Shown: piece by piece, positions 33,689-45,996 of the stretch
How positions within the stretch are numbered: the stretch's first letter is position 1
Layout of the letters: every line of letters starts with the position of its first letter
From: Primulina eburnea
Taxonomy: Eukaryota > Streptophyta > Magnoliopsida > Lamiales > Gesneriaceae
Reading direction: 5' to 3'
DNA: 64,000 nucleotides
Assembly: GCF_022965805.1 (NCBI RefSeq)
Contig: NC_133104.1
Coordinates: 38,298,682-38,362,681, forward strand
Translations under genes and position numbers: made by a program
The notes under the pieces: generated by a model
Database searches by the model: none
Told to the model about the DNA's origin: nothing
What the model saw: only the letters and a program-made list of their open reading frames with translations

Positions 33689-36600
33689 ATGCCACCGATT
33701 AATTTGACGGAAGGCTCAATTGCGCTGCTATCGAGTGGCGAAGCGCAGGGGACTGACGTAAAACCCGTGCTTCAAGTTGCCGACATACGTTTGGTGAATA
33801 CACAGAACCAGAACAATAACAACGAACGGTATCGGATCTTGTTGTCGGACGGTACGTTCACTCAGCAAGGCATGCTCGCGACACAGCGGAACGAATTGGT
33901 ACGGTCTGAAAAGCTGCAGAAAGGTTCCATTGTGCAGTTGACGCAGTTCGTTTGTAATCTTATTCAGAATCGCATGTCAGTATTCGAAATTCCCATTACA
34001 CTTTTTATTTGATTTTGGGGTTTTCATTTCAGTTTCTGTTGTGCCTCGAATTTTTTTTTTGGGTGGGGTGGTGGGCAGTTGAACATCGAGGTAAAGAAAG
34101 AAGTCACACGCGTCTCAAAATTTAGCCTTTTCCAGTAAAGGAAAGGAATTGAGTACTTGTGCAATTCTAAATTTGGGTTAAGATGGTTATTTTTAGCGTT
34201 TGAATTTGAAATTCTTAAGTTAACTATGTTCCCAGTATTTTACTGATTGTTTTTACGATTTACCTTTTTCTTTTTAAAACTGTCATAAGCTATTGGTTTC
34301 TTCTGGTTGATTTGATTCGTTTGATTTTTTTGACTAAAGGATTAGTTTTTTCGCATTTGAAACTATTAAGTAGTAAATCATGCTGTCAGGCTACACTCTT
34401 TTAACATGTTAGTTGAAGAGTGCTGCAATAATGGATCAGGAACTTTGGTCATTGGAGTAGTTTATATAAATAACTGCGACAAGAAATCTTATTATTGTCG
34501 CAAGAATCTTATTATTGTAGGACTTGACGTATCAATAATTGCAATTGACACGGACTTGAGGAATTGATTGATACTAATCTAAAATGTAATGTATGCTCCT
34601 CTTTCCCAAAAATTGTTTCTGATGTACTTCATGTGAATTAATGTTATGTTTCAGTTTGTGTATTATACTTTTCCCCTAAACTGGTGCAGGATTATAATCA
34701 TTATTGATCTTGACGTGATACTAGAAAAATGTGACCCTATTGGTGAACCAAAGCAATATCCAAACAAAAATGACGGAAATGCGCCTTCAATTGCTAGACC
34801 GACAGCACAGATTCAGCCAACAAATCAGCCAGTTTCTGGAAGTGGTGCACAATTTTATGCACCCGGTTCAGCTTCAAAGCCAAATGTGGGCAGTGAAATT
34901 CATACTCCTCCTGTGATGGAAGGCCGGAACGCAGTCTCACACTCCTATAATTCTTCCAGCAGGAATCTTGACTCTAGCAGATATGGTTCAATGAATGCAC
35001 CTCAGCAGTATCCGAAATCAGAATCTGGTTCTGGGATTTCTCGGGCTCCTAACAATTATGTCAGGCCGCCTCAGTCACTTCATCATCAACCGCCTCCAAT
35101 GTTCTCCAACAGGGGGCCTGTCGCTAAAAATGAAGCTCCTCCTAGAATTATTCCTATTGCTGCACTGAATCCTTACCAAGGAAGATGGACGATTAAGGCC
35201 AGAGTGACAGCCAAAGGGGAACTCAAGCACTACAGCAATATTCGAGGTGATGGTAAAGTATTTGCATTTGATCTTCTTGATTCTGAAGGAGGAGAAATAA
35301 GAGTGACATGCTTCAATGCTGTAGCAGATCAGTTTTACCATCAAATTGAGCCTGGTAGAGTTTATATGATTTCTAAAGGTTCGCTGAAGCCTGCTCAGAA
35401 AACTTTTAATCACCTACGTAATGATCATGAGATTTTTCTGGAGAGTACTTCAATTGTGCAGCCTTGCTCTGATGATGATAAAACCATCCCACAGCAGCAA
35501 TTTCATTTTCTCCCCATACGTGACATGGAAGGCCTAGACAACAACAGTGTAGTGGATGTGATTGCTGTTGTTTCTTCTATCAGTCCATCCACCTTGATAA
35601 TGAGAAAAAATGGTCAAGAAACTCAGAAAAGAACACTCCAACTCAAAGACATGTCAGGCAGAAGTGTTGAATTAACTTTGTGGGGAAACTTTTGCAATGC
35701 CGAAGGTCAAACACTTCAGAACATGTGCGACTCTGGGGTATTTCCTGTTTTGGCTGTGAAATCTGGTAGAGTGAATGATTTTAATGGAAAATCTGTGGGA
35801 ACCATTTCCGCTAGTCAGCTGTTTATAGAGCCAGATTTTGTTGAAGCTCACAACCTCAGAACATGGTTCGACAACGAGGGAAAAAATACCACTGCTGTAT
35901 CTATATCCAGGGAAACAAATTTTGTCCGGACCTGATACACGGAAAACTGTAACTCAGATTAAAGATGAAAAATTAGGGACTTCCGAGAAGCCTGATTGGA
36001 TCACAGTCTCTGCCACCCTCACGTTCATGAAAGTGGACAACTTTTGCTATACTGCATGCCCCATCATGATCGGGGATCGTCAGTGCAACAAAAAGGTTAC
36101 AAACAACGGAGATGGGAAATGGAGATGCGACAGATGTGATCAGTTAGTTGATGAATGCGATTATAGATATATTCTCCAGATGCAAATCCAGGATCACACT
36201 GGGTTAACATGGGTGACTGCATTTCAGGAAACAGGAGAGGAGATATTGGGCGTATCAGCAAAAGACCTGTATTATTTGAAATATGAAGAACAAGATGATG
36301 AGAAATTTTCTGAACTTGTACGTAATGTTCTGTTTACCAAATTCACATTCAAGTTAAAAGTCAAGGAAGAGACATTTAGTGATGAACAGCGTGTCAAGTC
36401 GACAGTAGTCAAAGCAGATAAGGTGAACTTCCAAACAGAGACCAAATATCTTCTAGACTCCATTGCCAAGTTCAAAGAAGAGGACTCGGGTTCTTTACCT
36501 CTTAAAAGTGAAAACCCCATTTCAGCATCTGGGCTGAATCACGGTGGAGGATTTGGTAGTGGAAGCAAAGAATCGAGAGCATCTGCTATGAACTACAGTG

Positions 36601-36987
36601 GAAGTAACATCAATGTGGCAAGAGACACACCGAGTCAGATGGGCATGTACGTTAATCAGTATAGTGGTTCACGACTTCCCCCTACTAGTTCTGTTGGTAT
36701 GTATATGAGTTGTAATAGCTGTGGTGCTAGTGGTCATAGCTCTGGAAATTGTCCTAGTGTTATGAGTGGTCCAGGGCAACAATCTTATGGAGGCAGCTTT
36801 GGCAATAAGTCAACCCCAGGGGCGAGTTCTGGGGGTGCATCCGGTGAGTGCTTTAAATGCCATCAATTTGGACACTGGGCTAAGGATTGTCCCAATTCAA
36901 GCAATGTTCCTCCAGCTTATGGTATCAGGTAATGCAACTCCTGGGAGATATGGTACGGCATCAAAGCAATATGTTGGCGGGTTTTGA
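33689..36987 (+). CDS. RPA1C: replication protein A 70 kDa subunit, zinc-knuckle type (RPA1C-like)
   Basis: Exon 1 is 33689-33975 (N-terminal RPA1N domain, MPPINLTEGSIALLSSGE). Exon 2 runs from 34690 to 36987 without another intron. OB folds follow: DBD-A (IIPIAALNPYQGRWTIKARV), DBD-B (DMEGLDNNSVVDVIAVVSSI) and DBD-C (KPDWITVSATLTFMKVDNFC) with its zinc ribbon (CPIMIG...C...CDRC). The C-terminus adds CCHC knuckles CNSCGASGHSSGNC and CFKCHQFGHWAKDC, which in plants mark the RPA1C/E group linked to DNA repair and meiosis. The product binds single-stranded DNA in the RPA trimer. Two one-base breaks occur: at 35911-35923, and near 36925, where the frame hits TAA while the expected end GRYGTASKQYVGGF continues to 36987 in another frame. 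Confidence 0.88.
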
Positions 36988-38533
36988 GTTTCTGCTGTAC
37001 ATAAATTAGGTTGTGTTAAGTGAAGAAGCATGAGATTCGTGCTCTGTCCTCCTGCTGGTTACAGGGTTTATCTTGTTTAAGAAATAACAAGTGGAGTATG
37101 GATAGATTGTGGCATGAACTCGTGTCAGATTGTGTAGCTTTGTTTTTTTTGAAGAACTTTATTGACATTTTGTTTTTAATTATTCCTATCAATCTGGATT
37201 TCTCTGTACAATCTCTTTTAGAACCGAGATCAAGGGAAACGTGAATCGTTGCATGTTCTCTTTCTTTGTTTTCCCTCAACTATGCAGACTCTAGAATGAT
37301 AAAGTAAGTCAAGAGGGGGGATATACGGACACCTTTGCGTGTGTAATATAATTTGTGGGGGGGGGGGGGGGGGGGTGGTGTATGGGGGGTTTGCTGTGGG
37401 GAGCACTCCCATCTCCACATTTTGGGCATCTGCGCGCTTGATCTAAATATGATGGGCATTAGCCTTGCCTTCTGAAAGGTTGGGACAGGCATACGTGAGG
37501 GTTCTCACGACGCAAACTTGTAGTCGGGGTGGATAAATGGGACAAGGTAAGATGTGTCTCATATATGATATTAAGGTCTAATTTTAGATCTTATAAATTC
37601 TCATAATTTATTTGATAAAAAAAATTTAATAAAAACTTATAAGTTGTCGAAATAAATTTGATCAAAAAGGGATCTTATTTTAACATTTTATTTTTTCAAA
37701 TGTTTTTATATATCTTCTTAAATCTCTACATTATTCTCACTTTTTAAACTATCACTTTATAATTTCATTTTTGTCGAAATAAATAAAACTTCGTCCTATC
37801 TTTTTATTATGATACAAGAAACAAAAATGTTAAAATTTTTATTAGTAAATTATTAACTACAATTTTTTAATCAACATTTTACTTATACACATTTACAATA
37901 ATATTAAATATTTTTTCTCCAAATAAAAACACATTAACATGTTTAAAATAAGCTCATCCAAACACTTTGACTTATTTTTAAAATAAAACTCACATCTTAT
38001 AAACTCCTAAAACAACTTATAAAATGCAAGAAATTATACGTTCATACGTTGTCTTAAATAAGTTTTGCCAAACACACTCTTAACATGTATATATAAAAAG
38101 ATTTGCATTATCTATATCTATTGCTATCAATGGTATGAAGTTGGCATCATAAGAGCATATAATGTACTTCTAAAAATACACCTATTCAAATTGAACTCAC
38201 ACATACTATTATTATACGAACATGATCTTGTTTTGTTAACCTATTGTGATCATTATTTTCGAGTGGCCATGGGAATTGTTTATGTACACGTAGTATCTTT
38301 CATTTTTGAGTCAAACAGCACCATCGTTTTCGTGCTTCATGTATGTGAAGATTGATCCACACAATGAAAGTATTAATGAGAGAGTAGAATCGCCAGTGCT
38401 TGAAGAATTATCACCAAAATGTAATGGATGAATGCCAGAATGTTGGAACAGTTTAAATGTAAACATCAATCACGAAACCCTAACCATCAGCATGCTTCCA
38501 TTCTGCAAGAAGTTTGAAAGAGCAAATGGATGC
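36988..38533. other. RPA1 3' flank and intergenic
   Basis: Includes a run of 19 G at 37357-37375 followed by more G-rich DNA to about 37400, then AT-rich sequence. No gene recognised. Confidence 0.5.
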
Positions 38534-40593
38534 TTAAAGATCTGGCATTCCCATGCCACTTTTAGTATCATATGTCTTTTCCAGGACCAGATCCATTGGG
38601 GTGTCCTTGGGACCGACTGCACGCAAAGAAAATAAATCAACCATACTGCAACATAGTTCAACAAAAACTTGGCCCTTTTGGATGCAAGTAGAAAATCTAG
38701 CATTCTGATCTTGATAGAAAACAAAATTTACAATTTAAGCTTTATTATAAAATATGTTGCTGCAGGTTTTATGAAGGTGCATAAATCTGAAATATACCAA
38801 TTGTTGGCCTAGGTGTGCTCCTTATCTTTAAGATCTCTGGACGAGGAATTATGGATTCTGATGCTCCAATACCTCTTGAAACCCTTACTTTACTACCGTC
38901 CTCTAAGTATTTGATTCCCACCTTACAGGGCTTCCTATAAAAGCAAATGTGAACCAGGATTTCATTTATTAAAATAATAAGATGAGGAATTGTCTCCTCA
39001 CCTGGTGACTGGATCAATAACCTGAACATTTGAGACATGAAGGGGAGCTTCTACTGAGAAAATCCCACCTTCATGACCTTGCCCTTGCTTAATGTGCTTC
39101 TTTACCTGCAGTGAGACAATAAGTAGAAAGGAGATAAGTAAAGAAAATAAAAAACAAAAGGTAAGAGTGAGCCAGTGTCAAGGTAGACAAACCCAGCAAA
39201 ATTGGAATCTTATACTTTTTTTTTCATTTTCTCGAACTATTTTTTAAATTACCTAATAGCAGTAGAGACTCAATTGCATTCGAATTATTTTTAGTATTCC
39301 CTATATTGTGTTAGAACCGTTCTTACTATTCTATTTAAGTATCTTATTTGAATTCAGATTAATCAATCTTAACAAGATTTTTATATGCAGCACCAATTTT
39401 CCTTGCAATTTGTATTCTTAGTTGTTTAATTTCGCTTGGTATTTCAAAAAACTTGTGTAAAACATAAAATTGCAAAGAGAAATAGTGATAATTATGAAAA
39501 TATTATTAAGAACCACTGATCGTTTGAATCGTATTCACAAACTCAAATAGAATACTAATAATAGTTTCATGCATTTAGGTAATACTGGATAGTGGATATA
39601 ACAATAGAATACTAATAATAGTCCAACACAATTAGGTAATACTAGAAACAGTTCTAAAGCAATTAGTTAATGCTAAAAATAATTAGAACCCGATAATGTT
39701 TTTAGTTAGAATGCTATTAAGTATTACAAAATAAGAAGACATGACAATAATTATATGAATGGGAAAATCGTTACCATCAATAATTACATCCTTGTTTGAA
39801 AATGGAAACTTATGACACAAGCCGAACCATATAGTTGAGGGAAAAACTACCACATATCTACCACAACAAAAAATGAAAAAGGTAAAATATGCTCACAAAG
39901 ATATGAGAAAGGACGGGGCTACCTCCCATACCACACATCCAGCCAGAAGAGTAGATAGAAAGGTAATATCACAAATGCAGTTTGACATACATATGTTCAA
40001 TTGAAACTTATTTGGAGATGCTCATGACAAAACCAAAGGAGTTCCATTTTATTCACTCATTTACATTGCTATCTCGTCCATGATTACATCTAAATAATAC
40101 AATAAAAGAAGCTTCCTCGAGCTTTGCTTTCTTCATAAAAAAAGTTTAAGGAAAATATTAACACTTCAAACACAAATTTTTTGAACACATTAACGAAAAT
40201 ACTTACCAAATTCTTGCCCTCGACAATAACACGATTTTGAGAGCGAACTACACGCTTAACTAGACCTGTCTCACCTTTATCTTTACCCCTAATTATCATA
40301 ACCTGAAAATAAGGAAGAATAAGGAACAAGACAACAAATATGCGTACACTGGCGTGCAATTACAAATTCAAGTGAAAATTTAAAATTCGATACTGAAATA
40401 TTTATGAAGTTACATAAACTTCACTCGAAGTCCATGTTCCCCTACTGTCATATCCTGGTCCACCGTTAAAGACAAGATTTTGAGAAATAATAATAACAAT
40501 AATGAGCAATAAAAATAGCCTTAATCTCCTCACATTATCGCCTCTCAGAATCTTCCAGTGATGAATGAGTTTTTGGGCAGCTTTCCAACCCAT
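38534..40593 (-). CDS. mitochondrial large-subunit ribosomal protein uL24 (KOW domain)
   Basis: Five exons: 40593-40534, 40302-40207, 39105-39002, 38934-38798 and 38616-38534, total 480 nt, 159 residues, no frame break. It begins [20 protein letters not shown]. The KOW motif [20 protein letters not shown] is residues 21-40. [34 protein letters not shown] and the end [12 protein letters not shown]...GMPDL follow. This is the organelle-type uL24 that initiates 50S-like subunit assembly. I recall the Arabidopsis homologue (AT5G23535) as mitochondrial with the same length. Imperfect direct repeats (AATACTAATAATAGT) lie in intron 2 near 39550-39640. Confidence 0.9.
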
Positions 40594-40906
40594 TTCGGCC
40601 TAAACCTATACAAGGTTCTCTGCCAAGGCACAATCCAACAAACAAAGTAAATCGCCAAATGACTGTTAAAGAGCTACATACATCAATCTACAACGAAACT
40701 GAAAAAAAAACCTCCATTCTCGCACCTAAGAAAGGTAGAAACATGGTTAAAAAAACACGCTATAATCAGAAATGAGGGATCCTGAGGTTCACGAACAAAT
40801 GAACAGCGAAAGAATCGACTGCAACAACAATCCAAAAATCATGACTAAATTCAAATTTGTACAATCTAAAGAGTGAGAAAAATACCTTGACGATCGAAGA
40901 AGTCAT
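40594..40906 (-). promoter_or_regulatory. 5' UTR of uL24 with an intron-split upstream ORF
   Basis: On the minus strand a likely 5' UTR intron runs from the donor at 40885 (AAG|GTATTT) to the acceptor at 40606 (TTGTATAG). Spliced, ATG at 40906-40904 reads MTSSIVKV then TAG, ending six bases before the main ATG. The structure is inferred from splice consensus only. Confidence 0.5.
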
Positions 40907-40911
40907 GAATT

Positions 40912-41005
40912 TGAGAGGGTTTAGGGGATATAGCAAAGCTGGTCGGGGAAATACTTTAATGGGCCATTGTTATTGGGCTCAGATTAATCAAGCCCATAAG
41001 GATTC
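40912..41005 (-). promoter_or_regulatory. uL24 promoter: telo-box-like and site II motifs
   Basis: AGGGTTTAGGGG (40916-40927), then AATGGGCCATT, ATTGGGCTCA and AAGCCCATAA within 80 bp. The same TGGGCC/T motifs cluster upstream of CLPP4. They are typical for plant genes of organelle and ribosomal proteins. Confidence 0.55.
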
Positions 41006-41188
41006 ACGATTTTTTTTAATCCTAAATTGATTTTCAAACTCCTTTTTTATTATTTATATTTATATTTATATATTGTCTTGATTAGTGTTTATTTTTATTA
41101 GACTAAAATATCCTTTCATTAACCTACTAGAAAAGTATTGACTTTTCCTATTTTATTTTCAGAATTTTGGCTACAATATTTTTAACAT

Positions 41189-41352
41189 TGCAAAAACTTG
41201 TGTGAGACGGTCTCACGGGTTAATTTATGAGACGGATCTGTTATTTGGGTAATCTATTGAAAAGTATTGCTTTTTATGCTAAGAGTATTACTTTTTATTG
41301 TGAATATGGGTAAAGTTGACCCGTCTCAGACGATCTCACATGAGACTCACTC
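41189..41352 (-). mobile_element. GTGAGAC-family MITE, copy E (164 bp)
   Basis: Starts TGCAAAAACTTGTGTGAGAC, ends GAGACTCACTC. Duplication TTTTAACAT at 41180-41188 and 41353-41361 is exact. It is shorter than its relatives because part of one subterminal block is lost. Confidence 0.92.
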
Positions 41353-41571
41353 TTTTAACATTTCCCATTTTCTCTCACTTTTGGCATCTAAAATGTAGAT
41401 AATGTTGAAGAAGCAGATTAAACAATAATTTGTGATAAAATGTCAATTTTAATTATGTATGAATCGACGTGTGACATTTTTAATCGTATTTTTTTTTGAA
41501 TTAATTAAAATCTTGTAATTGTGTTAATGACGATCAATTTTTAGATTTTCATCAAAATCACATAATTAATT

Positions 41572-42290
41572 ATCAATATAGTTGTTAAATTTTTATAATT
41601 ACGTTGTTAAAGACACACGAATGTCACACATGATTTATTAACTACGTAATTATAAAAATTGAATAGTGTTCGTGACAATTTCATTACATGATTTTGATTA
41701 AAATGATAAAATTGATCGTTATAAAATAATTACATGACTTTAATTGATTTAACGAAATCTAAAATTTAAAAGACTAAAAAAGTCACACCTCATATGTACA
41801 TGACTAAAATTGACATTTTGTCATGAATTTTTCCAAAAGGTATCAAAGATATTTTTTTTATGAATATTGCTATAATTTCTCTTGGACTAAATTCATTTGT
41901 GGTGAATTAAAATTTATGTATTTAATTACCAATATAATAGCTAAATTTTTTATAATTATGTTGTTAAAGGCACATAAATGTCACAAAGGATTTATTAACA
42001 ACATAATTATAAAAATTTAAGAATGATCTTGACAATTAATTACATGATTTTAATCATAAGAACTAAAACTTATCGTTGTAATATATCTACGTGACTATAA
42101 TTGATTTAATGAAATTTAAATTACTAAAAATGTCATATCTATGTACATACATGACTAAAAGGTTTGCCTTAATTTATTTACTTCAAAAGGTATCAAAGAT
42201 ATTTTTTATGAAGATTTTTATCATTCTGTTGGAATAAATTCATTCCTCGTGAACTAAGATTGATGTATTTAATTGTAGATGAGCTAAAAC
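41572..42290. repeat. imperfect tandem duplication, period about 356 bp, with internal palindromes
   Basis: The unit beginning ATCAATATAGTTG at 41572 recurs at 41928 (ACCAATATAATAG). Both contain an inverted repeat such as TAATTACGTTGTTAA against TTAACTACGTAATTA (arms 41587-41610 and 41638-41660), and both end near AAAAGGTATCAAAGATATTT. There is no coding sequence. Confidence 0.75.
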
Positions 42291-42539
42291 TTAAAACTAA
42301 ATATACTTAATGAAGGCTTAAACTAAAAACACTTTTAGTTGGATATATTCAATCCATATATTTAAAAAAAATTAATGGCATATCAATTGAATTCAGTTCG
42401 ACAATATATTAGTTTAATGTTCTTTTTCGAAACATTTTGATTTAATTTATGTTTGATAAATATTCAAATATATTATAAATAAATTTTCAAAAAAATATAT
42501 TGATACATACAGTTTTAAATATAAAAAAATATTGATTAT

Positions 42540-42732
42540 TTTTTAAAAATATTAAATTTAACGACGGAATTTAGCGACATTTTTTCTAATAAATCCATTG
42601 CTAAATTTAGTGATAGAATAATTAACATAAAACCGTCGCTAAAGGTCAACGACGGCCGACTTAGTCACAGTGGTAAAATCCGTCGCTGACGAAATTAGCA
42701 ACGGTTTTACCGTCACAAACTTTTTTTTAGTG
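42540..42732. mobile_element. CACTA-type transposon terminus (fragment)
   Basis: Read from 42732 on the minus strand the sequence starts CACTAAAAAAAAGTTTGTGA, followed by repeated CGTCGCTAA / ACGGTTTTA subterminal motifs. This matches CACTA element ends. The other end was not found, so this is a fragment. Confidence 0.5.
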
Positions 42733-44072
42733 TTAAAAATGAGCAATATGAATAAAAAATGTAAAAATAACGGTTTCTATTTAAAAACTTAAAAATTCAA
42801 CTCCAGATCTTTTAAAAAAAAAACAAACCAATGAAAATAATTGGTACCAACATCAACCAAAAATCCATATCCCTCCAAATATTTTTCACACAGTTAACCA
42901 AGAAGTCATCGAGAAAAAAATCAGTTCAAGTACAAAAATGTGTGCGTGTGTTTCAACATCTATAATTTGAGCAGAGGTCATCCATGTTTAAAGAATGAAT
43001 TTTAATTGTGATTTCAGCCACAATAGCAAGCTTGTCATTTTAAGCAAAAAAAATAATATTCCAGAGATATATAAAAGCACTAGTTTCACAATTGTTGAAA
43101 AAAATGAACAACTTCACTTTGCATTCTTGCTTTCCAAGTGTTCGACTCATTTTCACTAGAACAACTGGATAAGAATATCAAACCACATTTTTGTAAACAC
43201 ATTCCAAGGACTAAGCCAAAGTATCACGGGTGCAAGTTATCTTAAAACTTTTTTCATCAATAAGTTGTGCTATCATAATCTAAGCAGTAGAAATTCAATT
43301 TTTATAAAGTCCTAATTCTTTATAAAATAAAAAAAGATGTACAACCTACATAACCACTGCGAGTGTAACATTAATTTATTATTCAAATGGATTATATGCA
43401 GTCACAAAATATAAATCAATCATAAAAATTATGAGTCTTAACTAAATGCAAGATGCCATACAAATTTAATGTGTAATTATTTCATACTATTAAATAATTA
43501 AGCTTGAAGTTATGATTTTTTATTTATTTATCATAAATCATTTTCTAAGATAGTTTCAGAAATGCAAAGATGCGATTTGGGTTAGGTCGTCCCCACAGGA
43601 TCTGGACAGTTGATTTTAAAGAATTTGATGGACCCTGCATAGGAATTGGTGGACCCCGTATATTTGTGATTAAAACTGGACCTTTGATCTTCTCATGAGA
43701 CAGTATCCCATGAGATATGTTGAAATATTCCTGCGAGTTGTCGGTCTTTTTAATTGAATTAGAGTTCATAAATTATATTTACATTTTTAAAAAATTACAC
43801 AAATATTTTAATTCAAGATGAAAAATTAGCTAAGCTCGCTTTAAGTCCTCCATTCCTTTTCGTAATTATTTTTATTTTTAAACAATTACATAAATATTTT
43901 AATTCAAGATGAAAGATTACCTGAACTCGCTTTAAGTCCTCCACTCCTTTTCGTAATTTGCATGAGACAAACAAGCAGAAAAAATTACAAAACCATTTTT
44001 TATTTTACACGCGAATTGAAACACAATTTCTATATGCATAAATTCAATATTAATTTCATCCTTAATACACAG
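42733..44072. other. intergenic
   Basis: No gene seen. At about 43800-43965 a 91-bp unit (TTTTAATTCAAGATGAAA ... CGCTTTAAGTCCTCC ... CCTTTTCGTAATT) is tandemly duplicated. Confidence 0.5.
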
Positions 44073-44206
44073 GTTTTCTCAAGAACACAGGGCTGCAAGT
44101 GACGATGGTGTCTTTGGCAACTTTTCTGAGAGAATTGAGGTTTTCTCAGAAGCAAACGCCCGCAGGTGACGATGATGTCTTTGACAACTTTTCTAAGAGT
44201 GGATCC
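44073..44206. repeat. 68-bp tandem duplication over the 3' end of the minus-strand gene
   Basis: TTTTCTC...GTGACGATGGTGTCTTTGGC at 44073 recurs at 44141 with several substitutions. The second copy (44141-44206) is coding (C-terminus LSKTSSSPAGVCF and stop at 44146). The first lies just past the stop. Confidence 0.8.
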
Positions 44207-45967
44207 CAAATGATTCCCTCATTTCCCTGCTCACTACAACGACCAACACTCACAGGAGCCTCAGTCACCTTGGTCACGAGATTTGCCTTCTCGGCCTTGG
44301 CTCTCAGTCGAAGGCGCTCAGCTCTCGAGCCAATGACCTGCCCCAGTATTGAACCAGCAACAGTCAAGGCCATTGCTGTTTTTGGCATCAATACAGATTT
44401 CCTGAGCATGGCTATGAACGGGATTGCAGCATGCACTGCAGTGAACCAAGATAGTGAGAACTTTTTGGTATGCTCTCTCCAAGCCCCCAGTGGGATATTA
44501 GCTATGATGCCTAGCATGCCTATCACGAATACCTTTGCAGGTAATGGCTGTGGACGCATGGTTTTGACAAGGGCAGTCTTGGCGAGGGCAGCCCTAGCTG
44601 CGACTACTGTGGAGGGGCATTTGAGCTTGATTCCAGGTGGTGGCTGAAGGGCTGTTGCCACGAGGGGAAGGACTCCACTCACTGCTCTATAGGACTTGGC
44701 AATTGGACAGTTTCCAGCTTTCAACCACTCGTTTCCGAGTGTCTCGTGCTTCGAAGAATCACCCTAAATTGCATATGGAAGATCCATTTATTAGTAACCT
44801 GAACTGGTGAGTATTTCACCAAACAAGTGTTTGAACAGACACCTAAAAGCTAAAAACCATTTATTAGTAACCTGAACTGGTAAGTATTTCACTAAACAAG
44901 TGTTTGAATAGACCTAAAAGCTAAAAACATTTAGTCCTGTTCTAGGAATGTATAGATATCGTCAAACTAAAAGCTAAAACATTTAGTCGTGTTCTAGGAA
45001 TGTATAGATATGTACAGAAGAAACAAACGTAAGGACAATTCTCATCAACATCAATTTAAGAAGGTGCGCACATCATCAAAGAAAGAAGGTGTGAAGAACA
45101 TCAGATAAATTCGTATTTAATAATTTTTTTTTGAAGATAAATGAAATGAAAGTACACATTCAACATCCAACTATTGATTGCTTAAAGTTTAGAAAGTCAG
45201 AATGTGAATGCATCAGAGCTTTCAGTATGACTGTTTTTTACAGCACCAACGAGATTATAAGCTAAATTCTTTACAGAACTTTCATTAGTATCACCTTGTA
45301 GGAGCAATAACAGAATGGTTCCCAAAGAACATACCTTAGATGACAGCTCTTCCTTTCCTGATGACTCAGGCGTCTTATTCTGAATCTTCCCAAAAAAGGA
45401 ATGGAAACCAAAGGGCCCTCCTGGTCCAAATGCTGACATACTGATGGAGGCAGCTTTTGAGGCCAAAGGATTGAATTCTCGCACAGCATCTGTGTTAAGA
45501 TTGTCAACAGGAAGTTGTGAGTTTCCTGAGAGAGGAACAACCCCATCTTTCCCGTGAAAAACTTTGAATGCCAAATCAAAGTTGGAGCCATCTTCAAATA
45601 TTGGGCCTCTGGCTCCCCTCAACTGAAAATATAAACAATAAAAGACGGTGGCTGTCATAAAGCTGTACTTATGATACAGTAAAGAAAAGAAAGATAGTGA
45701 GAAGTAGAATACAAAACAGAAAAGAGTAAGGAACCTATAAAAATTGTGTTTAAGTTGAAATATTTTCAAAATGGATGGACAACTAAGAGTTGTTTAAAAA
45801 ATCAAACAAGAAGAACTTACAGGAGCGGGAAAATTCAGAGAAGAAAACGAAAAGTTGGTTGGCTGATCGATGTTCCTCAAGAATGGACATTTCTGAATGT
45901 CCTGTTTGCTCAAATAACAATCAGATGTATCCTCATTCAGCCGCTTGCACAAAAATTCCATTGACAT
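44146..45967 (-). CDS. conserved plant protein of unknown function, 350 residues (AT5G45410-like)
   Basis: Three exons 45967-45821, 45622-45335 and 44763-44146 sum to 1053 nt with clean splice phases. It starts MSMEFLCKRLNEDTSDCYLS and contains CPFLRNIDQPTNFSFSS, RGARGPIFEDGSNFDLAFKV, FHGKDGVVPLSG and GNCPIAKSYRAVSGVLPLVA. A hydrophobic C-terminal half follows with probable membrane segments (VFVIGMLGIIANIPLGAW, WFTAVHAAIPFIAML, MALTVAGSILGQVIGSRAER). I recall similar Arabidopsis proteins (AT5G45410, AT4G25030) without assigned function. A probable 5' UTR intron runs from about 47572 (donor CTTCAG|GTAGAG) to 45997 (TTTTCAG). Intron 2 holds tandem duplications. Confidence 0.85.
44783..44998. 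repeat. two adjacent tandem duplications in intron 2
   Basis: A 75-bp unit starting CCATTTATTAGTAACCTGAA occurs at 44783 and about 44858. It leads straight into a roughly 53-bp unit (AAAAGCTAAAAACATTTAGT ... GGAATGTATAGATAT) also present twice. Confidence 0.8.
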
Positions 45968-45996
45968 TCTTCTCAGAGCTATTTATCCGCAGCTGA

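Noticed and set aside
37230..37492. Proline-rich frames on the minus strand
   Set aside because: They arise from the G-run and G-rich DNA read in complement. No conserved start or homology.
44099..44647. 182-residue plus-strand frame (MTMVSLATFLRELRFSQKQT)
   Set aside because: It is antisense to exon 3 of the 350-residue protein gene, which has correct splice sites and known homologues.
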